The position numbers and the translations under genes were made by a program. From Talinum fruticosum (lineage: Eukaryota > Streptophyta > Magnoliopsida > Caryophyllales > Talinaceae), in NCBI GenBank assembly GCA_021018815.1, contig JAITYX010000005.1:10896001-10960000 (forward strand): a stretch of DNA of 64,000 nt. Direction: 5' to 3'. How positions within the stretch are numbered: position 1 is the stretch's first letter; the number at the start of each line of letters is the position of its first letter. The notes beneath the pieces were generated by a model. The model had not been told where the DNA came from and made no database searches. It was given only the letters and a program-made list of their open reading frames with translations. Positions 10,336-21,438 of the stretch are shown here, piece after piece.

Positions 10336-13020
10336 CCCTTTTGATTGGAAGCCCTGTCGAGTACATTGTCCACATGTCGACCTCTACTTGTAGAATATTT
10401 TCATCCGGAAAGTCGAGATGTACGAGGTTGTGATTCCATCATCGGTAGATCGCCTAGGAATTCTCGATACTACCCTACCTTGGATTGCCTTTTGAGGGAC
10501 ACACTTGAGTTCAAATTCTAATAGCATGGCTGCCCATCTATCTATCTCACTACCGATACTTGGTTGCTCAAGAATGTACTTAATAGGATCCATTAGAACT
10601 ATTACATGTACCGTGTGGGCCAACATATAGTGCCTAAGCTTTTTATAGACTAAAGCCAACTATTTCTTCTCTAAGGACATATCCCGAGTCTCGTAATCTA
10701 AGAATTTCTTAATTAGATAATACACTGCATACTCTTTGTTTCAATCCCATTGAACTAACATGGCCTCCATTGTAGTTTCGGTTGTAGCGAGGTATAGGAG
10801 TAAAGGCTTCCCTAGTTGGGGTGGAACTAGCACTAATGGATCAGCCAAATACTCCTTAACCCTCTCGAATGCTTTTTGGCATTCCTTATCCCAAATTGTT
10901 TAAAGTCCTTCTTTAAGCTTCTTAAAGATGGGTTCCTGGACCATAGTCGGTTTTGATATGAAATGACTAATGTAATGTAAATGTCCCAGGAAACCCTACA
11001 TCTCATTTTGGTCTTCGGTGGTGCAATTTCTTGGAGGGATCAGCTTTGATTCCTCTAATACTAACCACATAGCCTAGTAGTTTACTTGAGGGTACACCAA
11101 AGGCACATTTTTGTGGGTTAAGGCGCATGTTAAAGACTCGGGTATAACTCTCTATCTCTCTATAGTTTTCATTTGAGGTCATTCTAAGTATTTAAGAAGC
11201 TTATCTCTAAGTTTTCAATTTTGTCTAACCCACTGAGAAACAATTTATTGAGTATAATGCGGTTAACAATGTTTCTAACCCACTCGGACAGAACTCGGAA
11301 TAATGGCATAAGTAAATAATTTCACAAACACTTCATATTATGAGTACCGACATAGTGTTCAATTTGAGAATGAATTACAATGTTAATTCTCCATTCTAAG
11401 TCGGTTTATTGAATGAAATTATTAATTCAATCAAGTTTATGCATTCCGATTGTTTATTCTTATTAACTTGATCATTTAAAGGATTGACTCTAGATGGAAT
11501 TAGAATCTAATGAATATTAGACTAAAAAATTCATTTTATTTATGCTCGAAGATAATTAAGTGCTTAATTACTTTGAATTATTTATTGTCTTTACCTAATC
11601 TTGGACCAAAGTATTTTTATACTTTGAGTACCACTTTGATTTTCTTTTGTATGTTGATTAAAGTGTTTTAATTTGATTTTGAAAAGCAAAAGTAACCGGT
11701 TTCTAGCAGTTAAACACCAGCATACACAAAAGTAACATTTTTGGACAAGGCTTAGACACCGGTCAGGGGTGTTTGTTTCCGAATCCGGAAACATCAAATT
11801 TGAGCCCAACGGTTCTTTCCACCCCATATTTCAGTCACAACCACTGGGATGGACCACTTTTCGAGCCAAGTACCACCGCACAATGTTCATATTACAAGAA
11901 ATCCTTTTTGAGTGACTCGGACTAGTCGTTACAACGACTATTGAAGCTCACCAGCCTAGAACAAGTCTCAACGACTAATCCGCCTTGCTAAGTATAACTA
12001 GAAGCCTCCCTACAAGACTTGAAGATTGCTGCTGAACATTGAAAAACACTCACTTAGTGCATACTTACTCAATCTTCAGATTACAACTCTAACTCTTAAG
12101 TTTCTACTTTCCGAGTTATAAAGAGAAAGTCTTGTAATCACTTCTACATTTTCATTTCTTTATTAAGTCACTTGACTAAGCTGTAAGAGTTAACTTAGTT
12201 CGGTTGTACCTAGCGGTAAGGGTTATCTCGGTTAGAAAGTACTAGATCGGATAAGGTAATTTTCGAGTCTAGGAAAACTTTTAAGGGAATTGTCCACGGG
12301 AGCAATTCTAGAAAGAGTCAGTCCATGTATTTTATAGATTCAAAATAGTGGATTTGACTTTGTGCTTATACTAGCGTTGTCCGTGGTTTTCCGCCCTAGG
12401 AGGTTTTCCACGTATTTTTGTGTTTTACTTGTTTTTATACTCAAAATTATTTTCTAAGTACTTGCTTAGCAGAATTCCTTATTAATTCAGAAAAATATTC
12501 CATCACCCTATTCACCACCCCTCTAGGGTGACTTAATCTCTCTAAGAGCAAACCTTCACATGTTATGCTTAGTCTTTCGAAGAATTTTCTAAGGTTAGGT
12601 AGACGCCCGACCTATCATTAGACTTGATAATCATGTCATCCACATAAACCCTAAACTTCTTTATATATCATATCATGTAGTAATATCCTGGTTGTCCTTT
12701 GATGCATAGCTCGACATTCTTGAGCCCAAACGACATTACTACATAACAATACGTCCCCTATTGAGTGATGAAGGTTGTTTTTTTTTTTCATATCTTCTTT
12801 AGCCATCTTCACCTTATTGTATCCGGAATATCCATCCATGAATGAGAATAAAGCTTGTCCTTCTATGTTATCTAGTAGAATGTCGATATGAGGCAACGAG
12901 AAGTCGTCTTTAGGGCTTGCCTTGTTTAAATCCCTAAAATCGATGCACATTTGGACCCTACCATCTTTCTTTGTGACCGACACTATGTTTGCTACCCATT
13001 AAGGGTAGTGGACTACTTTG
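10336..13020 (-). pseudogene. gypsy A RT and RNase H, split by a solo LTR
   Basis: The RT part at 12983-12600 reads CIDFRDLNKASPKDDF, LPHIDILLDN and FSFMDGYSGYN, with YVDD coded at 12635-12646. FRDLNKASPKDDFxLPHID is typical of Tat-type gypsy RT. After the solo LTR it resumes at 11130 and runs into RNase H (about 10840-10340), parallel to 57890-57080 in gypsy B. Frameshifts and stops are frequent. Without the LTR and one copy of CATGT, the flanks line up with gypsy B. Confidence 0.83.
11131..12558 (+). mobile_element. Sirevirus solo LTR with perfect 5-bp target duplication
   Basis: It begins TAAAGACTCGGG (TG mutated to TA) and ends GCAAACCTTCA, with CATGT at 11126-11130 and again at 12559-12563. 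The 1428-base length equals that of the other LTRs, and no PBS or internal sequence follows. This is the signature of LTR-LTR recombination after insertion. The host site is the RT gene of gypsy A, which continues on both sides. Confidence 0.93.
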
Positions 13021-13737
13021 ATGAACCCAACTTCTAACTGCTTTTCGACCTCTTGCTTAATTTTCAGCGCCCATTCAGGTGTTGATGTCGGTGATGAATC
13101 TAGATGGATTGAACTGGGGGTACAAAATGGCTTAGGACGAGTATCGAAACCGAATTCCCCTCTAGATTCTTGTCCCATCCGGATAACGGACCAAACGTAT
13201 TGGTCTCGGCCAGATTGATACAGATCTTGTGTGGATTATCCCTTCTTGAGGAGGTAGGGTGCCTCCTTTTCTAGCACATGGAAATCATTAAAGACTTCTA
13301 AACCAGGTACTAGAATACCCTTTTCTTTTAGGTAGTAAGGCTTAAGGAAACCATAATAGGGAAGTCATCCCTTTCTTTAAGGAACTACCAATTTAGGTTT
13401 TGAGGAAAGGGTTTGATTGAACGGATCGTGAATAGTGGAATCCTCCTAGTTTATATCTCCCACTTGGTTTGAGCTATTTCCTTAGTAGTTGGATGATAGC
13501 CTAGCCCGATCTTATAGTTGTTGGTAGGTTCAAGGGGTGGAAAGATTTGGTGGTATGCCCTCTCGCCTCGTAGCTAGGCTAGGAAAATACCTCTTCTTCC
13601 TTAGCATCGAGTGGACACTAAGGTTGATATAAGGATTGAAGTTGAAATGTGCTTCATCCTTGTCTATAGCAGTGACAATTTCAAACCCATAGAGCTCCTC
13701 ATCATCGGTGTCATGTTTAATTTCAACAACGGACTCT
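13021..13737 (-). pseudogene. gypsy A protease-RT linker
   Basis: Block 13802-13530 reads IKGQVVTVKRDNLYATITSKE and FEIVTAIDKDEAHFNFNPY, colinear with 59711-59490 of gypsy B. This spacer is usual between protease and RT in Tat polyproteins and has no assigned function. Frameshifted. Confidence 0.7.
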
Positions 13738-14274
13738 TTAGAGGTGATGGTAGCATAGAGGTTGTCTCTCTTGACAGTTACTACTTGACCTTTGATGATC
13801 ATCTAGACTTTCTAATGCACTCGTAGAGGGCACTACCTGGTGGTCATGTAACCAAGGGCATCCTAGATAAAGGTTAAATGTAGTTGGAATGTATAGGACT
13901 TGGAATTCGATATTTTTCACCACAGGTCCAACATTATTCAAAAGAGTCACTTTTCGCAAAACTGTTCTTTTGGAGTTATCATAGGCTCGAAGATGAACAA
14001 TTTGCTTAGAGAGTTGTCGCTCTCTAACGCCTAACCTTTTTTCGGTCGTCCAAGAAGAGATATTTACAACAGATCCATTGTCTACTAAGGTTAGAGGAAT
14101 GAACTTGTTAATGCAAGTTACGGTTAAGTAAAGGGCATTATTGTGGGCAATGCCTTCTTTAGGTAGGTCCTTCTTGTCAAACGTGATGGTACCATCCCCA
14201 TTATTTACCAATCTTACTGGTTCCTCAAGTTTAGTTTTAGGAGAGACATTCATTTTTCTAAGTGCATCAATCAA
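13738..14274 (-). pseudogene. gypsy A aspartic protease
   Basis: A 178-residue open stretch reads FIPLTLVDNGSVVNISSW (catalytic D-N-G, where most proteases have DTG or DSG) and FNLYLGCPWLHDHQVVPST, the end of the retropepsin fold. LVDNGSxxNV is common in Tat-type proteases. It would cleave the gag-pol polyprotein. Upstream it overlaps the end of gag, downstream the linker. Confidence 0.82.
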
Positions 14275-15395
14275 GGCCTCGCCTATGCTTATGGGAGGTA
14301 GATATCGGTTGCCAGAAGGATATATCGACTTTAAGTTTTTAAAGTCTGTTTGAGGATTTGGTCTTCCTCTTTAGCAACTTCTTTTCATTTGGGGCTTCCT
14401 AAGTCTGTTGTGGACCCATTACTTGTATTATGTTGTCCAGGTCCGGTAAGGAATTAAATTTCAGTCAGCTTCTAAGGGTGATGTGCCCTAGAAGTTATCA
14501 TCACTATCGTCTTTTGTTTCATACACATCTTCTTCATCACTCACCCACAATCCATGGACTTTTGGGTCTAGAGAAGGTAAGATAGAAAATGATTTGTACT
14601 CATGGATATCTTGAATGAAGATAGATGGATCCCACTCGACCTGGAATGGGTTCAAAGAAGATAGCTAAGGTACTTGCTAAATAGATTCTAATTGTTGTTA
14701 GGTTTTTGAGCGGCCTTAGGGAGAGAGAGTTGGCCATTGGGAAACATGCTCTCCAACTTGTTCTTAAATGTCCAACATTGCTCGTGTGGCGTCCTTGTGC
14801 ACGATGCTACTTAGAGAATTTTCTTACATCCCAATTTTTCTACTATTTCGCGGTTTCCGATTCTTTTCTTATAGGTGGCACTTTAATCTTCGCTTTAGAC
14901 AACGAGACGGTCAAGGGCTTCAGCGTATGCAGTATCAATAGGAGTGTAGTCATTATACTTATTAAGGGCATTGACATCTACACCACTACTGGTATTGCCT
15001 TGATTAGAGGTTTTCTTATCCTGGGATTGATAGTTACCTCTATATTCAGCCACAACTTTTGTGGTCATGGTTGACAATTCTTCTTTTATCGGCATGCTTG
15101 CACCTCTAATAGCTTTGAAACTCATGAATGGTAGGAATTTGAGGTGCGAGTCATAGGGAGGCTAAAGATTCTTCACAATTATGCTTACTTGGTCCTTTTC
15201 GGAATGTTGGCCCACCATGTGGGCAGCCTTCTCCCTCCATCCGGTGTGAAAGTCAGTCAAGCCCTCTTTCTCGCCTTGTTTGATCAACTCTAAGTCTCTA
15301 AGTGTGAGAGGTAGATCGGTGTTATAAGAGTATTGGTGTAGGAATTCCTTACACGGATCATTCCAATAGGTGACATTGCGTGAGTCCGTAGACAC
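14275..15395 (-). pseudogene. gypsy A gag (3' part)
   Basis: Block 15395-15162 reads CKEFLHQYSYNTDLPLTLRDL and EKDQVSIIVKNL, nearly the same as gypsy B gag (61200-61037). Block 15125-14895 reads DVNALNKYNDYTPIDTAYAEAL, as in 48190-48270. It breaks at 15395 where a Tat LTR begins. Capsid protein of the Tat particle; frameshifted. Confidence 0.8.
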
Positions 15396-15722
15396 TTAAA
15401 ACGTGTCGTTCCTAATCTCTTTTATTCCTTTATTTTATTTTGTCTTCCCGATGATGAAATCCCGAGTCCTGTTAGAGGATTGGGATCACGGACGGTATTT
15501 GATTGGTGTGACGGAAGCCGATAAACCACAAAGAACTCTTTAGCATCAAATAAATAGCCTTTTTGCCTTGGGTCGGTCCTAAAATCCTTTTTTCGGACGA
15601 TCAAAGCCCGAGTCAAACCCCCAAGTCAACAAAAGTCCGGCGCCACATACATGGAGATTCCGGGCTTAAAATGCCGCATTTCATCACCGAGTGTCCAACC
15701 CGGACATGGTGATTGAAGACAT

Positions 15723-15924
15723 CAAAACGACATCGTGTCTAACGCCGCGTTTCATAATCGAAGTATCAAAATGTTGCGTTTTGCTCCAAGACAATGCATC
15801 CGAGACACGGAGCTCACTTCCTCAAAACGATGTTGTGTCTAGCGCCGTGTACCAGGTCCATTTTCACCTAAAATGTTGCGTTTTACCTAAGAATCTCGTT
15901 GTAACACGAAAGTGGTTGGACGAC
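15723..15924 (+). repeat. tandem repeat of about 100 bp in Tat LTR U3
   Basis: CAAAACGACATCGTGTCTAA at 15723 returns as CAAAACGATGTTGTGTCTAG at 15823, and AAAATGTTGCGTTTT at 15769 returns at 15871. The period is about 100 bases, two copies with a partial third near 15926. Placement upstream of the TATA box suggests duplicated enhancer-type sequence. Confidence 0.72.
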
Positions 15925-16091
15925 CTAAAACGACGCCGCATGGCCGGCGCTGCCAACCCGGAATCCGGTTCTATCTAGTTCTATCCTTTGATTTTTGGCC
16001 AAGTTTTTGTGATTTTCTAGTCGGTTCTCGCCTTGCTTTGGATGACTGAATGAACCCTAACCTTAGGTCATTTTGTGAACTAATCTTTCCC

Positions 16092-16099
16092 TATAAATA
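16092..16099 (+). promoter_or_regulatory. TATA box of Tat LTR
   Basis: CCCTATAAATAGAGAGC lies mid-LTR, downstream of the repeated U3. LTR 49208-51111 has CCCTATAAATTGAGAGC at the same place. It is the likely start region of the genomic RNA. Confidence 0.68.
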
Positions 16100-17096
16100 G
16101 AGAGCTTAGGCTCTCATTTCAATAAGGGCTTTTCCTAAGTGTTACGCTGCTAGATATTAACCTCATATGACTTTTCCTATGCGTCACATTGCCAAAAAGT
16201 AACCAAATAACCTAAAGAAAAATTTTCCCCTAAACATTATGCCGCTGAATCGTGACTAAGAGCAAATGAATATTCAATTATTCCGATCTCTTAGTCTCCT
16301 TTCGATTGATTTTTCCAATCCTTCATACATCATTTTATTCATTTCCACAAAAATTCATAAAAATTCTTTCTCGATTCGCCACCATCGCATCATGAGATCC
16401 GGATCAATAGGTGGGACAACCTCGGGGCACCATTTCAGCCTTCATGATGGTTATTTATTCTACGTTTTTGCTACTTTCCATATTGTGGAGAAAATTTGTA
16501 TAGCTTTTAATTCCTCCCCGCCCGATGCAATCTTTTTAGTTTCTCGCTTCGTTTCTTTTCATTTTTCTTTTGCTTTCTTTATCGCATTTCATATCTTTCT
16601 TTACCACTTTCATTATCATGTTTTGGTTACTTTTAATTCTGTATCACATGTTTTATGCTTGTGTTTAGTATGTTATGTAAATTCACTACTCAAACTAGTA
16701 ATGGTCGTCGTTGGATGGACGGAACGGAAGGGCTTATCCCTACATTTCGTACCCTCGCCCTCGCCCGAATCCAATTCTTGCTTCTTGACCAATCAAGTCA
16801 GTTTTTAACCTCTTTCAAGCTTAATTTTCCCATACTAAGATTGGAAGAGTATTTCTTTATTCTTTTTTATTAGTTTTTCATTCCTAAAACCGATCGGTGA
16901 CACATATTTTTGATTTAATTCTTCTATTTTGCTTTTCGGCCTTTTCTGATCGAACAATAAAAAAGAGTCTCTAGATCTGCCTGTTAAGCCGGACGCCAAG
17001 GTTGACCACCTCAACCACGACCCCTGGCCGGCACCGCCGACCATCATGTGTTGGTTTTCGCCAGTGCTCGAGTGGTCGATGGGTGGAGCTTTGGTA

Positions 17097-17123
17097 CAAA
17101 CCGGTGTTTTTCACACCGGTTTG
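17097..17123 (+). other. LTR hairpin, 11-bp perfect stem
   Basis: CAAACCGGTGT, loop TTTTC, ACACCGGTTTG. It sits about 320 bases before the LTR end. The other two Tat LTRs have a hairpin at the same place with a different stem sequence (50791-50814; 63660-63683). Confidence 0.85.
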
Positions 17124-17440
17124 GCCCTAAAGCCCCATGAAAAATCAGTAAAACCTAGTTTTCTTTATTTTTTGGTTAAGAAATAATATCCTAAAATTTC
17201 TGAAAATAATTTCTACATTAAAATAATTAATAAAGCTGCCATTGAACTCTATGTAATTCATTTTAATTAATCTTGTAAAATTCGGAAGTCCTAATAAGAA
17301 ATTTATCCCCACTTTTTAAAATTGATCTTCAAAACCCTAAATGATTTCCATCATCTCTTCAAAAAATAAAATAATTTTTAAACCCGCCAATTCATGGGGA
17401 AGCTCCCCCTCCCGGGGGTTGGAACCGTGGTTCCTACGAG

Positions 17441-17458
17441 TGGCGACTCCGCTGGGGA
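17441..17458 (+). other. primer binding site, tRNA-Arg type
   Basis: TGGCGACTCCGCTGGGGA follows the LTR end. PBS sequences of this form, complementary to a tRNA-Arg 3' end, are known in Tat/Ogre elements. Gypsy B has TGGCGACTCAACTAGGGA. Confidence 0.82.
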
Positions 17459-17972
17459 TAAACCACTTATTAAGTGGGTGAAACTTGAAAATTTGAGTAA
17501 TGAGTTTAAATAATGTATTTTTATTAGGCATCCCACTTTTAAGCAACTTTTGACATAGTTTATTTTTGTTTGTGGACCATTAGGCTTTACCCTTTAAAAA
17601 CAATTTTGTGAGGAGGATCCAACTAGGTCCTAGATGGGCTCAACTAGGTTTGATTGTTAACGGAGGCAGTACCTCTTCCCTTATAGCACGCGCTCTTGGC
17701 TTGCCGAGAGGCATAGAGGATTCATGCTTTTTTTCTACCGTACACCCCCATGGAGGACCAAATTCTCGGACTATAAGACACCATGTATACTACCTATGTT
17801 TAACCCTCTTTTGACCATAGATCCTTGGTTGGTAGGTGGCACCTTGTCTCTTCATTTGCATGGTTGGATGAGTATGGTTACATTTAGATTTCAGCATCTA
17901 CTTGTGAGCCTTTAGGAATAGGTGAAGAGTGCTCGATTAGCCCTTGCATGAGTGAAAATAAAATAACATAAT
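17459..17972 (+). other. Tat leader (5' untranslated), cut by copia-2
   Basis: No coding sequence. It runs in parallel with the complement of gypsy B's leader next to its PBS (62870-63340) and includes CTTGTGAGCCTTTAGGAATA near 17900. It ends at the start of the copia-2 LTR. Confidence 0.72.
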
Positions 17973-19403
17973 TGAAGACTTGGGTATAACCTTCTATCTC
18001 TCTTGGGTTTTCATTCTATGTTATTCCGAGCCTTAAAGAAACTTATATCTATGTTTTTATCCTGGTCCGATCCACTTAGAAACCAGTCTTTTAACATAAC
18101 ACTCTAAACTCGTTTCGACCCACTCGGACATCACTCGGAACCATTGCATGAGTAAATAATTTCTCTACCACATTTATTCCGAGCACCGACTTCATGTTTC
18201 GAGTTAAAATGAATTACAATGTTAATTTTAATTTCTAAGTCGGTTTATTTGTGGAGAATTATTTGCTTAATCAAGTTAATGTATCCCGATACTTTATTCT
18301 TTATAACTTGATTATCTTTAAGGATTGACTCAAGATGGAATCTGAACCTAATGGATATTAGACTCGGAAAATTCCACTCTATTAGGCCAAATATAATTAA
18401 ATGCTTAATTACTCCGATTTAATTATTATCTGTGCTTAATCTTGGACCAAAGTATTTCTATACTTTGTGTACCACTTTGATTTGCTTTTGTAGGTTGTTT
18501 AAACAAACCTAATCTGAAGTTGAAAAGCAAAAGTAATTGGTTTCTAGCCAGTTAAACACTAGCGGATGGAATATAACTATTTCTGCCCTGGCTTAGACAC
18601 CGTGTCGGGGTTGTTTGTTTCCAAAAATGGAAAATTACAACTTTGAGTCTATCGGTTATTTCCACCTTAGTTTTTAATCACCACCAGAAGATTGGACCAT
18701 CTTTTGGAGCCAAGAACCGTCGTACCACGTTCACATCTCAATGGATCTTTTTGAGTGACTTAGAATAGTCATTACAATGGCGAGTGAAGATCACCAGTCC
18801 AGAGCAAGTCTCAATGGTCATTCTGCCTGGATGTTTATAAATAAAAGCCATTCCACAAGACTTGAAGATTGCTGCTGAACATATTGATATACACTTGCTT
18901 AGTGCATTCTTACTCAATCTTCATCTTACAACTCTTAATTTTTAATTTCTTACCATTTGAGTTGTAAAAATAATCACTTACATTCTTTTCTTACTTTCTT
19001 TCTAAGTCCCTTGACTGAGCTATAAGGGCTAACTCAGCTCGGTTGTCCATTACTGTAAGGGTTAACTCGTGAGGAAGTACTAGATTAGATAAGGCAACTT
19101 CGAGTCTAGGAAAAACTTATAAAGGAATTGTCTAAGGGAGCAATTATGGTAAGAGTCGGTCCTTTATAATTGAGGATTCAATTAGTGGATTTGACTTGGT
19201 GCTTAGATTAGCATTGTCGGTGGTTTTTGCCCACGAAGGGTTTCCACGTATTTTTAAGTGTCTTTCTTTACGAGTCCAATCTAGACTTAGAATATGTTTA
19301 CTGCCCGTTACGTGCAAAAATGTGTTTGATTTTTATCTAAAATCTTCCATCACCTTATTCACCCCCTCTAGGGTGACTTAGCTTCTCCACGAGCAAACCT
19401 TCG
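17973..19403 (+). repeat. copia-2 5' LTR
   Basis: TGAAGACTTGGG to GCAAACCTTCG, 1431 bases. The last base A is changed to G. It pairs with the truncated LTR at 40623: both share CTCTCTTGGGTTTT near the start and the same order of blocks. Confidence 0.9.
18836..18843 (+). promoter_or_regulatory. TATA box of copia-2 5' LTR
   Basis: TTTATAAATAAAAGCC about 865 bases into the LTR. The equivalents are TCTATAAATAGAAGCC at 25026 (LTR 24136-25613) and TTTATAAATAGAAG at 41486. It likely sets the genomic RNA start. Confidence 0.72.
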
Positions 19404-19405
19404 AT

Positions 19406-19417
19406 TGGTATGAGAGC
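19406..19417 (+). other. primer binding site of copia-2
   Basis: TGGTATGAGAGC two bases after the LTR end, one base from the usual initiator-Met site TGGTATCAGAGC. Confidence 0.88.
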
Positions 19418-19462
19418 TTAGCCTTTCAAGATGATCTCACAATCCAACAGTCTAAAGCTCAA

Positions 19463-21215
19463 ATGGCTCGGAACAATGGAATGTTTGATGGAGGCGGATC
19501 ATCTACCGGACCACCTAAGTTCAAGGAGTCAAACTTTGCAAATTAGAAGAAGATAATGGAATGCTTACTAATGTATAATGATGAAGAAGTCCGGAATATC
19601 ATAAAGGATGGGAAGTTCATCCAAATGAAGATGGAAGGTGTAAGATCTGTACCTAAAGAGAAATGCGAGTACACCATCGAAGAGATTGAGAAGTTCGGAA
19701 AGAACTTCAAAGCTATGACCACACCGATGTGTGCCATCGGCTCGAGAGGAATATAACAAAGTCTCTACCTATGACACAACTAAAGAGGCGTAGGACACAC
19801 TTTTCAACACCTATGAAGGAACAAGTCAAGTAAAGCAGGCGAAGATAAGTCAATATCTTCATAAGTATGAGCTGTTCGGAATAGAGCCGAAGAAAACATC
19901 TCTCGGATGTATGCTCTGTTCACTGAGATTACTAACAATCTCAAGTCTCTAGGTACAAAGATCTCACATGAGGAAATGGTTAGAAAAATTATGAGAAGTC
20001 TACCAAAGAGAAAATGGGGTCTTAAGATGACAACCACTGAAGAGGCTCGGAATCTCTCTCAACCGATGCTAGACGAGCTCATTGGGAAGTTACTTACTCA
20101 TGAGATTCACCTGGAAGAAGAGGATACCGAGGTCGGCACCAAAACGAACATTGCGCTCAAGTCCTCGGAAAGAAGATGTCAAAATCTGAGATCCTCGGAA
20201 TCATAAAATGATCCAATGGAAGTCATTGCCCGAGGCTTCAAAAAGATGATGAGGTACAAGAAGTGGCAAAAGAAGCTAAAGGAAGAGTTCTAGAAGAAAG
20301 ATAAGAAGGATAGAGAAGGTAAATACTCATCTTCTTCAAAGTTATCTTTAACTAAGAACTCTGGTTGACTTGAATGTGGCAGCAAGGAGCACATCGTGAA
20401 GGACTGTCCAAAGAGAAAGAAGGACGGAAAGAAGAACAAAGCTATGATGGCTACCTGGAGTGATGATGACTCATCCGAAGAAGATGATTATGATGACTCG
20501 ATGTGTCTGTTGGCACTCGCGGACTCGAAGCTGAATCCGAGTCGGATAATGACAACTCAAATATTGAGGAGACAGGTCCTAAAGAGGTCATTGAATATTT
20601 CCTTAAGTTCTCCATAGTTGATTTAGCTAGATATATTTTTACTTTGGAAGAAATGTCCAATTCGAGTCTTCGGATTTTAAAGAACAACTTGAGTCTCTTA
20701 TTGCTACGAGTAATGTTTTAAAAAATGAGTTAGAAAACTTGAGACAAAATCTAAAGATAATCAAGACCATTGCTCAAGAAAATGAGACCGAGTCCGAGTC
20801 ACTCGGAATAGAGAATGAGCAAGCGAAAAGGAAGCTCAATGAGTCCGAAGAGTTGGTTTTAAAACTCACTCAAGGTTAGAAAAACGTGATCTTTTACTTG
20901 GGCTCCCAGTGTGTCTCATTTAGAAAAGAAGGTCTTGGTTACAATGATGAAGAGGAATCTAATTTCTATTCCAGTCTTTTCAAAACCGACTCTGAAGCTG
21001 TGAAGTTCGGGAAGGCCGAGAACGGTCCTATTCACTCTTATAAAAAGAGGACTGAGCCTGGACGAATTTACAGGAAAAACCTTCTCTACCTATTTACAAA
21101 GGAAAGGATTTTCAAAGAAAAGAGACACAAACTCAGCCTTCTAGAAAAAAAGACTCGGAATAAGACCGGACCCAAAATCATTCAAATCTGGGTTCCCAAA
21201 ACTACTCTTCCTTAG
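19463..21215 (+). pseudogene. copia-2 gag
   Basis: ATG at 19463 (MARNNG), 60 bases after the LTR. Further on it reads ECLLMYNDEEVRNIIKDG, then LKSLGTKISHEEMVRKIM and GLKMTTTEEARNLS (19900-20070). The zinc knuckle at about 20373-20415 is damaged: ECGSKEHIVKDC is preceded by a stop where the first Cys should be. An acidic tract (DDDSSEEDDYDD) follows, then a region seen in copia-1 gag. Stops at 19544 and elsewhere make it inactive. It is followed by protease. Confidence 0.85.
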
Positions 21216-21289
21216 AAAAGGACCACAGTAAAGAGAGGTATTAGGTTTGTAAGAAGAGTTGATAAGGGATAGTTTGTTTCTGTTTTGCA

Positions 21290-21433
21290 GGTGACTTAGA
21301 AACGAAAGGGTCATTGGTACTTAGACAATGGTCTGCTCACACCTTATGTTTGGAGATTTAAAACTCTTCTCAAAGTTAGAAGATCTTAAGGGAGGAAAAG
21401 TCGCATTTGGAGACAACAAGGGAAGAATAGTTG
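21290..21433 (+). pseudogene. copia-2 protease fragment (upstream half)
   Basis: Reads HWYLDNGLLTPY and, in another frame, GGKVAFGDNKGRIV. The catalytic DSG of copia proteases is DNG here. It breaks off at 21433 at the copia-3 insertion; the coding sequence resumes at 25614 with GIGKIGQ, as in uninterrupted copia-1 (7310-7290). Confidence 0.78.
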
Positions 21434-21438
21434 TGATT

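Larger units (their letters stand above)
10336..15395 (-). mobile_element. gypsy A: Ty3/gypsy Tat-type element, minus strand, truncated both sides
   Basis: Element order on the minus strand is gag (15395-14275), protease (14274-13738), linker, RT and RNase H (13020-10336). It is colinear with gypsy B at 57080-61300. It is cut at 15395 within gag by a plus-strand Tat LTR and at 10336 by copia-1. A Sirevirus solo LTR (11131-12558) sits inside RT. Confidence 0.82.
15396..17440 (+). repeat. Tat LTR (about 2.0 kb)
   Basis: Colinear with 49208-51111 and, reversed, with 63361-63816. The right end is fixed by the PBS at 17441; the left end is estimated from the break in gypsy A gag and could be off by some ten bases. 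It holds a repeated U3, a TATA box at 16092 and a hairpin at 17097-17123. Confidence 0.78.
15396..17972 (+). mobile_element. Tat-type gypsy element, plus strand: LTR, PBS and leader
   Basis: The LTR occupies about 15396-17440, followed by an Arg-type PBS and 514 bases of leader. The leader near 17880-17960 matches the complement of 62870-62960 of gypsy B. It is cut by copia-2 at 17973. The plus-strand Tat gag at 47957 could be its continuation beyond copia-2 and copia-4. Confidence 0.75.
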
